Notes: generated from the sequence alone by a model not told the origin. Counted from the first letter of the stretch, positions 1 through 9,025 are shown. The stretch is DNA of 64,000 nucleotides from Salinicola salarius (GCF_003206135.1 NZ_PZJT01000024.1:1-64000), one strand, 5' to 3'. Numbers and translations are program-made.

Positions 1-14
1 GACGAGTACTTTCA
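1..14 (-). CDS. 5' end of a gene, possibly electron-transfer flavoprotein beta subunit
   Basis: Only the first five codons (ATG AAA GTA CTC GTC, M-K-V-L-V) are inside the window, reading leftward out of it. A good ribosome-binding site (AGGAGC) sits 4 bases before the ATG, so this is a real start. EtfB proteins commonly begin with exactly these residues, and an EtfB downstream of an acyl-CoA degradation operon would take electrons from the acyl-CoA dehydrogenase encoded nearby. Five residues cannot prove this; the identity is inference from the start and its context. Confidence 0.4.
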
Positions 15-57
15 TATTTGCTCCTAAACTAAAATACTCGAGTCATGAAAATAATGA

Positions 58-1281
58 TCAACCTACTACGCCGTCGTCCTTCAGCTGCGACAACTGATCT
101 GCAGAGAGATCAAGATATTCTGAGAGTACATTGTCGGTATCCTGACCCAGTAGCGGCGCCGGTCGCTTGTACTCCACCGGCGTTTCGGAGAGGCGAATCG
201 GGCTACCAACCATTTTGAAGTCAGGATTCATGGGATGGGGGATGTTGACCAGCATGCCACGGGCGTCCACCTGGGGCTCCGCCAACGCACCGGCAATATC
301 ATTAATTACCCCAACCGGCACCTTGACCTTGCTGATTCTTTCCACCCATACTTCGGCCGCATCTTGCTTGAAATGGTCCGAGAGAATTTGGGTGATAATG
401 TCTCTGTTCCTGACGCGATTCTCGTTTCTTGAAAACCTGGGATCGGCGGCAAGCTCCGACAGGCCTATGGCGTTGCATAGGGCCACAAACTGAGAATCGT
501 TGCCGCAAGCGATAATGAAATCCTTATCGCTGGCCCGAAATGAGTTGTAGGGCACAATATTGGCGTGTGCATTACCGTAGCGACCAGGCGATACCCCGGT
601 ACTCAAGTAGTTCTGGCTCTGATTACCCAAGGCCGCTACCTGAACGTCCAGGAGCGCCATATCGCAATACTGGCCTCGACCAGTCTTTTCACGGGCCAAG
701 AGAGCTGCCTGAATCGCAATGACTGAGTACAGCCCAGTCATTACGTCGGTCACAGCCACCCCCACCTTCTGTGGCCCGCCACCGGGGACGCCATCACGCT
801 CACCGGTGATACTCATCAGTCCACCCATCCCCTGGATGATGAAATCGTAGCCGGGTTCCTGAGCACGTGGTCCCGTCTGACCGAAGCCCGTGACGGAACA
901 ATAGACCAAGCAGGAGTTGATACGGGAAAGCGACGCGTAATCCAGCCCATACTTCTCCAAAGACCCCGCCTTGAAATTTTCGATCAGCACATCGCTTTCA
1001 GCGGCCAGAGCCCGGACGATTTCCTGCCCTTTCTCGCTGGCAATATCGACGGCCACGGAACGCTTGTTACGATTGGAGGACTGGTAGTATGAGGCCTCTT
1101 GAGTATCCTCACCCTGCGCATTCTTCATGTAAGGAGGCCCCCAGGCCCGGGTATCATCTCCCCTTGCAACACGCTCCACCTTGACGACATCGGCCCCGAG
1201 ATCAGCCAGCACCTGGCTGCACCAGGGACCAGCCAGCACTCGGCTCAAGTCGAGCACACGAATTCCCGTCAGCGCGCCCAT
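58..1281 (-). CDS. CaiB/BaiF family (class III) CoA-transferase
   Basis: A 407-residue class III CoA-transferase, which would move CoA between carboxylic acids in the cytoplasm. The N-terminus has the family signature (G-I-R-V-L-D-L-S-R-V-L-A-G-P, then ADVVKVE), and the region around residue 210 (MALLDVQVA) carries the Asp expected to form the acyl-anhydride intermediate. Length is normal for the family. I chose ATG 1281: an upstream in-frame GTG at 1290 lies inside the Shine-Dalgarno GAGGTGG. It is the third recognised gene of a minus-strand operon after the hydratase and dehydrogenase, so it probably activates the acid substrate of that beta-oxidation-like set by CoA transfer. The actual acid is not deducible. 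Confidence 0.85.
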   Translation of the reverse strand: MGALTGIRVLDLSRVLAGPWCSQVLADLGADVVKVERVARGDDTRAWGPPYMKNAQGEDTQEASYYQSSNRNKRSVAVDIASEKGQEIVRALAAESDVLIENFKAGSLEKYGLDYASLSRINSCLVYCSVTGFGQTGPRAQEPGYDFIIQGMGGLMSITGERDGVPGGGPQKVGVAVTDVMTGLYSVIAIQAALLAREKTGRGQYCDMALLDVQVAALGNQSQNYLSTGVSPGRYGNAHANIVPYNSFRASDKDFIIACGNDSQFVALCNAIGLSELAADPRFSRNENRVRNRDIITQILSDHFKQDAAEVWVERISKVKVPVGVINDIAGALAEPQVDARGMLVNIPHPMNPDFKMVGSPIRLSETPVEYKRPAPLLGQDTDNVLSEYLDLSADQLSQLKDDGVVG

Positions 1282-1307
1282 TACGTCCACCTCGATTCGT
1301 CCAACAT
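1281..1307 (-). CDS. Possible 8-codon leader ORF coupled to the CoA-transferase
   Basis: Between the dehydrogenase stop and the CoA-transferase start lies ATG TTG GAC GAA TCG AGG TGG ACG TAA (M-L-D-E-S-R-W-T). It is preceded by a strong GGGAGG ribosome-binding site at 1314-1319 and its stop overlaps the next start as TAATG. This arrangement would let ribosomes terminate and reinitiate on the CoA-transferase. It may equally be chance. There are no codon runs typical of attenuation peptides. Confidence 0.3.
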   Translation of the reverse strand: MLDESRWT

Positions 1308-1323
1308 GATAAACCTCCCGACA

Positions 1324-2853
1324 TCACCGAATACTGGATGCTTCGTGCAACAGGGATACCCCTAGCGTGGCGCGCCTGCGCAGCCACGGGCTTGGGCGAT
1401 ACCGCGGATCCCCCGTCAGCGCGTTGATACGCTCAAGGATGGCCAGCAATCGTTTCGGACCCAACGCATCCCCCCACGCCAGTGGGCCATGCGGATAGTT
1501 GAGCCCCAGTCTTACGGCATTATCGATATCGATAGGCGTGGCAATCCCACGCTGGGCAATGTCACAGGCCAGGTTGACTACCGAGGCAAGCACTCGCTGG
1601 GAGACAAACCCCACACTGTCACGAATCACAGTGACTCCGACGCCATCCGACGCCAACAGGGCGTGAGCCGCCTCACGCATGTCCTGTCGCGTGACCGGCG
1701 TCATCATCAGGGTCCGGTGACGGTCAAGGCTCTGCAACGCATCGAGGCAGAGCGTTCGCTCAGGGGCGACACCGAAGTGCGCACTGGCACTGACGGCATC
1801 TTCACCCAAAGGCAGCAATAGGCAGAGCGCCTCCTCCGAAGGTGAGCCGGACGACTCCACTCGACCGCCAAGCGACTCCAGCAGTGCCATCACCTGATCG
1901 CGCTCGGCGGCGTCTTCACACCCTACCCAGATCGGCGGAACATGGCTCACCTTGGGCACCGGCTGGGTAGCAAAGGCATCGGCTTTTCGTCCGCCTTCGT
2001 AGCGGTAAAAGCCAACGCCCGTCTTGCGCCCCAGGCGGTTACCTTTCAGCATCTGCTGGGTAACGTAGGAAGGCCGATAGCGCGGATCGTGATAGAACTG
2101 CTCGAAGATGGATTCCATTGCGGGGTGGGACACATCCAACCCCGTCAAGTCGAGCAGCTCCAAGGGCCCCATCCGGAAACCAGCCTCCTCGCGGAGTATG
2201 TGGTCGATATCCTCAGGCGCCGCCACGCTCTCTTCCAAGATCATCAGCCCTTCCGTGCTGTAGGCGCGTCCGGCATGGTTGACGATGAACCCAGGGGTGT
2301 CCTGGGCATGCACGCCGGCATGGCCTAGCCTGCTCGCCAACTCTAGCAGCGTATCGACAACTGCATTATCGGTGTCGATCCCGTCGGCTACCTCGACGAC
2401 CTTCATCAGGGGCACGGGATTGAAGAAGTGGAAACCGGCCACCCGGCCAGGACACGACAATCCCGAAGCAATGGCCGTGACAGACAGGGACGAGGTATTC
2501 GTCGCCAAGATGCACTCCCTGGAAACGATTGCCTCCAGGTCGGTGAACAGGGCTTGCTTGGCTTCCAGATCCTCAACGATCGCCTCGATGATCACATCGC
2601 AATCTGCCAAGTCCGCCATCGATTCGGCGACCTTGAGGTGCAACAAGGCGGCATCGGCGGATTCACGCGAGACCTTGCCCTTGCCCACCAGCTTGTCGAA
2701 GGTTGCCTGTAGTCCATCGCGCGCAGCGCTCACCGCCCCGTCTCGCTTGTCAAACAGCACGACTTGCAAGCCAGCCTGGGCAGCAATCTGCGCAATCCCC
2801 ACCCCCATTACCCCGGTGCCGACGATTCCCACCCGGTTCACTTCTCTTGACAT
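1324..2853 (-). CDS. 3-hydroxyacyl-CoA dehydrogenase (PaaH-like)
   Basis: This 509-residue protein should oxidise 3-hydroxyacyl-CoA to 3-oxoacyl-CoA with NAD+. An N-terminal Rossmann domain starts with GIVGTGVMGVGIAQ at about residue 8; the hydroxyacyl-CoA dehydrogenase signature (NTSSLS, then GFHFFNPVPLMKVVEV) follows, then a C-terminal domain (PGFIVNH ... GLDVSHP). A second, shorter C-terminal dehydrogenase domain (SVGFVSQRVL, LGLNYPHGPL) fills the last 100 residues, as in PaaH-type enzymes of about 475-510 aa. Its start overlaps the hydratase stop by one base (TAATG), so the two are translationally coupled. It may act on a dicarboxylyl- or branched acyl-CoA; the substrate is unknown. Confidence 0.9.
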   Translation of the reverse strand: MSREVNRVGIVGTGVMGVGIAQIAAQAGLQVVLFDKRDGAVSAARDGLQATFDKLVGKGKVSRESADAALLHLKVAESMADLADCDVIIEAIVEDLEAKQALFTDLEAIVSRECILATNTSSLSVTAIASGLSCPGRVAGFHFFNPVPLMKVVEVADGIDTDNAVVDTLLELASRLGHAGVHAQDTPGFIVNHAGRAYSTEGLMILEESVAAPEDIDHILREEAGFRMGPLELLDLTGLDVSHPAMESIFEQFYHDPRYRPSYVTQQMLKGNRLGRKTGVGFYRYEGGRKADAFATQPVPKVSHVPPIWVGCEDAAERDQVMALLESLGGRVESSGSPSEEALCLLLPLGEDAVSASAHFGVAPERTLCLDALQSLDRHRTLMMTPVTRQDMREAAHALLASDGVGVTVIRDSVGFVSQRVLASVVNLACDIAQRGIATPIDIDNAVRLGLNYPHGPLAWGDALGPKRLLAILERINALTGDPRYRPSPWLRRRATLGVSLLHEASSIR

Positions 2854-3644
2854 TACGACTCTCCCCGGTAATTCGGTTTGCGCTTCTCTATGAACGCAGC
2901 CGCCCCTTCCTTCTGATCCGCAGTATCGAAGAGCATTTGGAAGGCTTTCCGCTCAAGGACCAGTGCGCTATCCAAAGGCAAATCGGCACCCGCGAGTACC
3001 GTCTCCTTGATCTGTTCCAGCGCCAGCGAGGGTAGAGACGCAATCTCGTGGGCCAGTGCCTTGGCGCGCTCCAAGGTCTGGTCGTCTGCCACAACTTCAC
3101 TGACTAGCCCCATACGTAGAGCCTCAGGCGCCGAAACCAGGCACCCGGTCATCAGCATGCGCATGGCCTGGAACTTGCCTACCGCCCGAACGAGGCGCTG
3201 CGTCCCGCCAGCCCCGGGCATTAGGCCCAGTTTGACCTCAGGCTGACCGAATCGAGCCGTCTCTCCCGCCACGATAATGTCGCAGTGCATGGCAAGTTCG
3301 CAGCCACCGCCCAAGGCGAATCCGTTCACCGCGGCGATTACCGGCTTGGGGCAAAGCGCAATAGGCTCCCAAAAGCGCTCATTGTGGCGCTGATGCATCT
3401 CGGCAGGGGACACCGTAGCGAACTCCTTGACGTCGGCCCCAGCCACGAAGACGTGCTCGCCGCCCGTCAGCACAATGGCCCTCACCTCATCTCGGTGAGC
3501 CAGAGACGAGAAATGTTCGGCTAACTGACGCCTGATCGCAGCATTGAGCGCATTCTTGGCCTCTGGTCGATCGATTCGAACCACGGCTACACCATCGACT
3601 AGTGACGCCAGGTAAGCCTCGGCTAGCTGTTGCTTTTCATTCAT
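2853..3644 (-). CDS. Enoyl-CoA hydratase/isomerase family protein
   Basis: A crotonase-fold protein of 263 residues, expected to hydrate a 2-enoyl-CoA to the 3-hydroxyacyl-CoA. The oxyanion-hole segments are visible: HVFVAGADVKEF at about residue 64 and NGFALGGGCELAMHCD at about 106, then GLMPGAGGTQRL with the usual catalytic Glu region (QPEVKLGLMPG). It is the first gene of the minus-strand operon and is followed with a one-base overlap by the hydroxyacyl-CoA dehydrogenase, which would take its product. A palindromic operator lies 20 bases upstream of the start. Confidence 0.9.
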   Translation of the reverse strand: MNEKQQLAEAYLASLVDGVAVVRIDRPEAKNALNAAIRRQLAEHFSSLAHRDEVRAIVLTGGEHVFVAGADVKEFATVSPAEMHQRHNERFWEPIALCPKPVIAAVNGFALGGGCELAMHCDIIVAGETARFGQPEVKLGLMPGAGGTQRLVRAVGKFQAMRMLMTGCLVSAPEALRMGLVSEVVADDQTLERAKALAHEIASLPSLALEQIKETVLAGADLPLDSALVLERKAFQMLFDTADQKEGAAAFIEKRKPNYRGES

Positions 3645-3663
3645 GTAGCACCTAATTGTTAAT

Positions 3664-3682
3664 ATGTCCGCTATACGGACTT
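3664..3682. promoter_or_regulatory. Putative IclR-type operator, copy 1
   Basis: The 19-mer ATGTCCGCTATACGGACTT contains the inverted repeat GTCCG-N5-CGGAC. It lies 20 bases before the hydratase start and 196 bases before the divergent IclR gene. The same layout (ATGTnCG-N5-CGnAC) occurs at 17916-17934 and 20637-20655, each just upstream of a catabolic operon. IclR-family regulators such as PcaR and PcaU bind short palindromes of this kind; the link to the IclR gene here is inference. Confidence 0.55.
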
Positions 3683-3877
3683 TTATTTTGCTATATCATT
3701 AAATTACACACTTTCCTGAAAGACTGTCAATGAAACCCTAGGTCCCGGAGCAACCCCTCTATTCATCTCAAGGCAAAGAGGAGCAAGCAGTAGCCATGGC
3801 ATGCTACGAAAGTACAAAAAATATTATTATGTCTGCAGTGCGGGCTTTTCGTTCGACGGATTGACATTTTCAGAGCA

Positions 3878-4744
3878 ATGCACGCAAACTCTTTCCCCAG
3901 TTACTTGCGGCCGGAGCGAGGCTCGGTGAAAAAAAGAGACAGTGGCGACTTCCAGATCGTGGTGGACCTAATCCATACAGAGGAAGAACAGGAGAAAGAC
4001 CGACAGTTCGTGACATCGCTGGCAAGAGGGCTGGAGCTGCTACGTTGCTTCACCCCGCGTGACAGCATGCTTAGCAATCTCGATCTGGCAAGAAAGACGG
4101 GGCTTCCGCGTCCTACCGTGAGCAGGCTGACGCACACGCTAGCTAGACTAGGCTATCTACGCCCTCTACCACGCGGGAAATATCAACTGGATGTAGGCGT
4201 TATGTCCTTTGGCTACTCCATGATATCCAATCTGCCGATTCGCTCGGTTGCACAGCCATTGATGATCAACCTCGCTAACGAGGTAGGCGCAACCGTATCC
4301 ATGTCCGCCCGAGACCGTCTCGATATGGTCTACTTGGACGTGGTACAGAGCGCCCTACGTTCGACCATTCGCCGCCAGATAGGGACACGTCTCCCTATTC
4401 ATCAGAGTTCAGCGGGACGAGCTTGCCTAGCAGCCATGCCTCGAGATGAAGCCGAGGTGATAATGGAACATATCAAGGAGAGCAGCCCAAAGGAGTGGCC
4501 AAGCATACGCAGAGCGCTGGAGCGTGCCTTTAGGGATTACGCAGACTATGGTTATTGTCTTTCGATCGGCGAGTGGCAACGAAAAGTGAATGCGGTTGCA
4601 GTCCCTCTTAGCCATCCGCAACTGGGCATACTGTCATTCAACTGTGGGGGTCCAGAATTTCAGATTTCCCGCGAAAAGCTTGAAGAGTCCATCGGCCCAA
4701 GACTGGTACAGATGGTCAATGATATAGAAACGCAGATCTCGTGA
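3878..4744 (+). CDS. IclR family transcriptional regulator
   Basis: A 288-residue regulator with an N-terminal winged helix-turn-helix (SLARGLELLRCF ... NLDLARKTGLPRPTVSRLTHTLARLGYL) and a C-terminal effector-binding IclR domain (RLDMVYLDV, HQSSAGRACLAAM, GYCLSIGEW, NAVAVPL). The match is closest to the PcaR/PcaU-like subgroup that begins KDRQFVTSLARGLE and controls aromatic or acid catabolism. The start is uncertain: GTG 3926 also fits, since residues before about 50 are not conserved. It is transcribed away from the hydratase operon, and probably controls it and possibly itself through the site at 3664-3682. Confidence 0.88.
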   Translation: MHANSFPSYLRPERGSVKKRDSGDFQIVVDLIHTEEEQEKDRQFVTSLARGLELLRCFTPRDSMLSNLDLARKTGLPRPTVSRLTHTLARLGYLRPLPRGKYQLDVGVMSFGYSMISNLPIRSVAQPLMINLANEVGATVSMSARDRLDMVYLDVVQSALRSTIRRQIGTRLPIHQSSAGRACLAAMPRDEAEVIMEHIKESSPKEWPSIRRALERAFRDYADYGYCLSIGEWQRKVNAVAVPLSHPQLGILSFNCGGPEFQISREKLEESIGPRLVQMVNDIETQIS

Positions 4745-4796
4745 ACTACGAGATATACTAGGTAGTAATCAAAAATAAAATCAGCGAGGAAAGATT

Positions 4797-5951
4797 ATGA
4801 TTCGCGACCAGGAAACAATGCAGATCCTTCTGGATTCCATTCGAAGCTTCATCAATGAAGCCCTCATTCCCCGAGAGGAGGAGGTTTCCGAGACAGATGA
4901 GATCCCTGAGGATATCGTATCTCAGATGCGTGATATGGGACTCTTTGGACTCACCATTCCTGAGGAGTTTGGTGGACTCGGCGTTACCATGGAAGAAGAG
5001 GTCAATATTGCCTTTGAACTGGGTCACACGTCCCCAGCGTTCCGTTCCTTCATCGGTACAAATAATGGCATCGGCTCTATCGGCATTCTGCTGGACGGTA
5101 CTGATGTGCAAAAATCTACCTATCTGCCTAGATTGGCGAGCGGCGATATTCTCGGCGCTTTCTGTCTAACGGAACCCGATTCAGGATCCGATGCGGCGTC
5201 ACTGAGAACCACCGCCGTCAGGGATGGGAATGATTATATTATTAACGGCACCAAGCGCTACATCACCAACGCCCCACATGCTGGAATTTTTACCGTCATG
5301 GCGCGTACCAATCCCGATATCAAAGGTGCCAAGGGTATAAGCGCATTTATTGTAGACTCCGATGTAAAAGGAATCACCATTGGCAAACGGGACAAAAAAA
5401 TGGGCCAGAAAGGCGCACACACAGCTGATGTAATCTTCGATAATGTGCGTGTCCCGGCCAGTGCTTTGATAGGTGAGAAAGAAGGAGTCGGGTTCAAAAC
5501 TGCTATGAAGGTGCTTGACAAGGGGCGTCTACACATAGCTGCCATAGCTGTAGGAGCCGCCGAACGCGTGCTGGAGGACTCCCTACGGTACGCCATGGAA
5601 AGAAAGCAATTTGGTCGCACCATTTCTGACTTCCAGTTGATTCAAGGCATGCTGGCTGATTCTAAGGCTGAAATCTATGCTGCCAAATGCATGGTACTGG
5701 ATGCAGCGCGTAAACGTGACGAAGGTTTGGACGTTAGCACCGAGGCCTCCTGTGCCAAGATGTTCGCCACTGAAATGTGTAGTCGAGTCGCCGACAAGGG
5801 GGTTCAGATCCATGGCGGCGCTGGCTATATTAGCGAATATGCCGTTGAGCGATTCTATCGCGATGTACGTCTTTTCCGGCTTTATGAAGGTACTACCCAA
5901 ATCCAACAGGTGATCATCTCTCGTAATATGATCCGAGAGGCGGAGGCATAA
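4797..5951 (+). CDS. Acyl-CoA dehydrogenase
   Basis: A 384-residue flavoenzyme that would introduce the alpha,beta double bond into an acyl-CoA and pass electrons to ETF. Visible family signatures: FCLTEPDSGSDAASLRT at about residue 122, the FAD/substrate segment GAHTADVIFDNVRVPAS, RKQFGRTISDFQLIQ, and the C-terminal catalytic region QIHGGAGYISEYAVERFYRD followed by LYEGTTQIQQ, where the catalytic Glu of short-chain members lies. A GAGGAAAG ribosome-binding site precedes the ATG. It sits 52 bases after the IclR gene. Together with the divergent hydratase, dehydrogenase and CoA-transferase it forms a complete beta-oxidation-style set lacking only a thiolase. Confidence 0.92.
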   Translation: MIRDQETMQILLDSIRSFINEALIPREEEVSETDEIPEDIVSQMRDMGLFGLTIPEEFGGLGVTMEEEVNIAFELGHTSPAFRSFIGTNNGIGSIGILLDGTDVQKSTYLPRLASGDILGAFCLTEPDSGSDAASLRTTAVRDGNDYIINGTKRYITNAPHAGIFTVMARTNPDIKGAKGISAFIVDSDVKGITIGKRDKKMGQKGAHTADVIFDNVRVPASALIGEKEGVGFKTAMKVLDKGRLHIAAIAVGAAERVLEDSLRYAMERKQFGRTISDFQLIQGMLADSKAEIYAAKCMVLDAARKRDEGLDVSTEASCAKMFATEMCSRVADKGVQIHGGAGYISEYAVERFYRDVRLFRLYEGTTQIQQVIISRNMIREAEA

Positions 5952-6007
5952 CTCAATTGACTGCCAACCATAACTGCGGACTCCAACTGGCCACGCAACC
6001 AACATCT

Positions 6008-6151
6008 TAGGTGCTGTCTGAAAAGTCGACGAGCGAAGGCCAGGCAAGGCAAAAATCGGCGAAAATGCGGAGTTTACAGGGTGTAAATAAGCATTTTGAG
6101 CCGATTTTTAACGCCGCATGGGCGAGCGCAGTACTTTTCAGACAGTGCCTA
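6008..6151. repeat. Miniature inverted-repeat element, copy 1
   Basis: A roughly 144-bp non-coding element with terminal inverted repeats TAGGTGCTGTCTGAAAAGT (left) and, read from the other strand, TAGGCACTGTCTGAAAAGT (right), 17 of 19 identical. The interior contains GCGGAGTTTAC, GTAAAT, AGCATTTTGA and AACGCCGCAT-GGGCGAGCGCAG in that order. The same interior series recurs in the element at 36569-36709, which has different ends. It encodes no transposase and lies in the 307-base gap between the acyl-CoA dehydrogenase and the next gene. Confidence 0.75.
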
Positions 6152-6258
6152 GGGCTAAGCGTGTCAATTGTGACTAATGTGGCAACGTCGACCCATATAA
6201 ACTCATTCGATATGTTTCTAAAATCCACTGAGCTACATCAGCAGAGGGTGGCTGGATT

Positions 6259-7665
6259 ATGATATTCACAAAAGTCCTGCCTGCCATGAACATGTGGTCC
6301 AGTTGGCTACTTGCCGCATTGTCTGTCTTGGTTGTATGGCGAGAGCTTGCCGGCTCAGACGTCGCGGGTTATATATCTAATTTGCTGCTAGTAGGCTTTC
6401 TGATATTGGGTTGGCCGCGCTTCAGTCCTATGGCACGTCTGCTAGCGCTGGTGTGTGTGGGAGCGACACTATTAACATTAATGCAGCTAGCGTCTCCCTG
6501 GGCCAAATTATATGAAGCTACTAATAGTTTCACTTTTTTGGCTGCTTTCATGACTGCATTGGCGCTGCTGCGGCTACCTGCCTATCGCTCCCGCCTGATT
6601 CGTCGCTGCGGGCAGAGTCTACTGAAGCAACCTCCTGCTTGGCGTTATCCCTTACTCTCCTTGGGCTCCACTCTATTCGGCATCGTACTCAACTTCGGCG
6701 TGTTGACTTTATTTATAACGATGATAGACAAGGCAAACACATTAGCTTCGGCCCAAGGCCGAACATGGCTACAAGAAGCGCGCCGCCGTCGCATGCTGCT
6801 TGCCACTCTGCGGGGCTTTACGCTGGCTCCGCTGGTATCACCGCTGGGGATTGGGGTGGCCGTTGTGCTAGGAAATCTCCACCCACTTACTTGGGCGGAG
6901 CTATTTCCTTATGTGTTGGTAACTGCGATTGGCTTATTCCTGCTCGGCTGGGCCTGTGATCAGCTGTCGGTGCCACAGTCGGCCTCCCACGGTTTATCCA
7001 CCGCTCAGCCATCGCTAATGCCGCTGGTAATATTAAGCTTGTTGCTTCTGGCTTTGATCTCCTTAGTGTTCGCGATTTCCGTCTGGCTCTCCTTGCGCCT
7101 GCCGCAGGCGGTGCTGATAGCAGTACCAATGGGGGCTTGGCTGTGGCTGATGTGGCAGTGTCGTGCGCTGGGGTGGGTGGGCGTGATACCGGCTAGCATA
7201 ATACTAGGCCGTCGCCTACCAGATGTATTCGAAGGCATTGGCAACGAGATTGTGGCACTGGGCTCAGGAGCTTATCTGGGGTATCTGAGCGTAGCACTAC
7301 TGAATCCCGCCCAGTTGAGAGATATTGCAGAAATACTGGTGTACATAGGCAATTGGCTGCCAGTACTAGCAATGATGCTTATCGTGTTGCTGGCCCAGTT
7401 GGGAGTAAACCCCATCATCAGTGTGACTTTCTTGACCAGTATGGTGGCCCAGGCAGGGCCAGCCGAACTCTCGCTGCCTCTACTGGCGGCAGCGATGTTA
7501 GCGGGCTGGTCTTTGACCATGATGTCCTCTCCGTTCACTGCGGCGATGATGATCATGTCGCGTTTCACGGGCATGACAGCGAGGCAGATCTGCCTGAGTT
7601 GGAATGGAGCATTCTTGACAATCTCGCTGGCGATGGCCGTCTTGCTGCTTCGGTTGGTGGGCTGA
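6259..7665 (+). CDS. Polytopic membrane protein, possible transporter, family not recognised
   Basis: A 468-residue protein that is almost entirely hydrophobic, with roughly ten to twelve candidate membrane segments and one arginine-rich loop near residue 175 (EARRRRMLLATLRGF). Two halves each carry a short polar/proline re-entrant-like stretch (APLVSPLGIGVAV; MMSSPFTAAMMIM), reminiscent of ion-transporter superfamily carriers, but I cannot assign a family. A GAGGGTGG ribosome-binding site precedes the ATG. It follows the miniature element and precedes a tripartite transporter operon, so import or export of the acid degraded by the neighbouring CoA enzymes is a reasonable guess only. Confidence 0.7.
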   Translation: MIFTKVLPAMNMWSSWLLAALSVLVVWRELAGSDVAGYISNLLLVGFLILGWPRFSPMARLLALVCVGATLLTLMQLASPWAKLYEATNSFTFLAAFMTALALLRLPAYRSRLIRRCGQSLLKQPPAWRYPLLSLGSTLFGIVLNFGVLTLFITMIDKANTLASAQGRTWLQEARRRRMLLATLRGFTLAPLVSPLGIGVAVVLGNLHPLTWAELFPYVLVTAIGLFLLGWACDQLSVPQSASHGLSTAQPSLMPLVILSLLLLALISLVFAISVWLSLRLPQAVLIAVPMGAWLWLMWQCRALGWVGVIPASIILGRRLPDVFEGIGNEIVALGSGAYLGYLSVALLNPAQLRDIAEILVYIGNWLPVLAMMLIVLLAQLGVNPIISVTFLTSMVAQAGPAELSLPLLAAAMLAGWSLTMMSSPFTAAMMIMSRFTGMTARQICLSWNGAFLTISLAMAVLLLRLVG

Positions 7666-7962
7666 GCAGAGGGTGTTGGTTATACGTCGCTCGGCCTCGG
7701 GCTGGTTCAAGCGCAGCAGCGGGAACCGAGAGAGCGAGAGCAGAGCATTATACGTGAAGAGTATCAATTATGCCCCGACGTGCCGCGGTATAGGTATCCA
7801 TCCCAAGGACAGACTTGGATCGCATTCACTAACAAGATTTTGACATCGCCCCGTTGAGACCAAAGTCGGGTTCTGTAATGAGACGGATCGCTGTACTCTG
7901 TTTGTGTTTGCGAATTAAAGTTCGCCAAGCGGACAAAATGATTGGTCAAATCAAGGTGGCGT

Positions 7963-8949
7963 ATGAAAAGCATTTTAAAAGCAGCATGTTGGGCAATTTG
8001 TAGCAGTGGGCTTGCCCTTGGCGTTTTCGTGTCGTCGGCCCTCGCTAGCGAGTGGCCGACCGAAGATATCCGCTTGGTCGTACCCTATGCGCCTGGAGGC
8101 ACTACCGATGTACTTTCGCGCCGCGTGGCTGATCTACTGCAGAGCGAGCTCGACACCAATATCATCGTAGAGAATCGACCCGGCGCGGGTTCTACCGTAG
8201 CGACCGCGCGTTTAGCGCGTGGCGGTCGTGATGCTGATCACACCATTCTGATGGCTTCGCCGGGACACACCATCGGCGCGGCAATCTATCCCAACTTGAC
8301 GTATGATCCAGTTGAAGACTTTGTTTTCCTGCAAAAACTTATCGATATCCCCAATGTGATGGTAGTTCCAGCTGACAGTCCTTATGACAGTGTTACTGAC
8401 TTTATTAAGGCGGCCAAGAAGCAAAACATGACATTCAGTCACAGCGGTGTAGGGAGCTCAATCCACATGTCCGGCGAGCTCTTTAAATCATTGACCGAGA
8501 CCAACATGACGGCAGTTCCCTTCGCTGGCAGCGGCGCAGCTTTACCAGCGTTGTTGAGCGGCGATGTCGACGTTTCCTTCGAAAACATGCCGACCGTACT
8601 CTCACACATCAAGTCAGGTGACTTGAAAGCGCTAGCAGTAACCTCTGCTGAGCGCTCCAAGGATCTGCCGAACGTGCCGACTCTTCGCGAAATAGGCGAT
8701 TACAACCTTGACCAGTTTGTCACTACCGCCTGGTTCGGCCTGATCGCTGATAAATCCTTCCCTCTGGAGGCGCAGGAAGCTATGCAATCAGCTCTTGAGC
8801 GCGTAATGCAACGGAAGGAATTCCTTGATTTCGCTGATCAGTTGGGTGCCAAACCTGGCCAGGTCGCTGGCGATGAGTTTAAGCAGTTCGTTGCCGAGGA
8901 CGTGAAACGATGGCAGACGGTGGCGGACCAAGCGGGCATTAGCCAGTAA
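7963..8949 (+). CDS. TctC/Bug family periplasmic substrate-binding protein (TTT system 1)
   Basis: A 328-residue precursor with a signal peptide (hydrophobic segment then SSALAS before EWPTEDI). The mature part shows the Bug-family features: the opening VPYAPGGTTDVLSRR, VENRPGAGS, and an Asp-rich ligand region. These proteins capture a carboxylate in the periplasm and deliver it to a TctA/TctB carrier. ATG 7963 is chosen over an upstream TTG because AAGGTGG lies 3-4 bases before it. It is first in the order tctC, tctB, tctA, followed by two enzyme genes. The ligand cannot be predicted from sequence. Confidence 0.92.
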   Translation: MKSILKAACWAICSSGLALGVFVSSALASEWPTEDIRLVVPYAPGGTTDVLSRRVADLLQSELDTNIIVENRPGAGSTVATARLARGGRDADHTILMASPGHTIGAAIYPNLTYDPVEDFVFLQKLIDIPNVMVVPADSPYDSVTDFIKAAKKQNMTFSHSGVGSSIHMSGELFKSLTETNMTAVPFAGSGAALPALLSGDVDVSFENMPTVLSHIKSGDLKALAVTSAERSKDLPNVPTLREIGDYNLDQFVTTAWFGLIADKSFPLEAQEAMQSALERVMQRKEFLDFADQLGAKPGQVAGDEFKQFVAEDVKRWQTVADQAGISQ

Positions 8950-8976
8950 GTCATCGCAACCCAGCGATGCTAGTGA

Positions 8977-9002
8977 GGCGAGGAGGATTCATCCTCGCCT
9001 TT
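8977..9002 (+). terminator. Hairpin between tctC and tctB (attenuator or mRNA stabiliser)
   Basis: GGCGAGGA and TCCTCGCC form an 8-bp stem with a 7-base loop, followed by TTT. It sits after the binding-protein stop and before tctB. Such a partial terminator would give more binding protein than membrane subunits, as in many transporter operons. Confidence 0.6.
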
Positions 9003-9025
9003 CCCGTTACATAGAGGTGATAGAA

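Noticed and set aside
7910..7925. GCGAA-N6-TTCGC inverted repeat upstream of the first tctC
   Set aside because: Different arm order and spacing from the three IclR-type sites; too short alone to call an operator.
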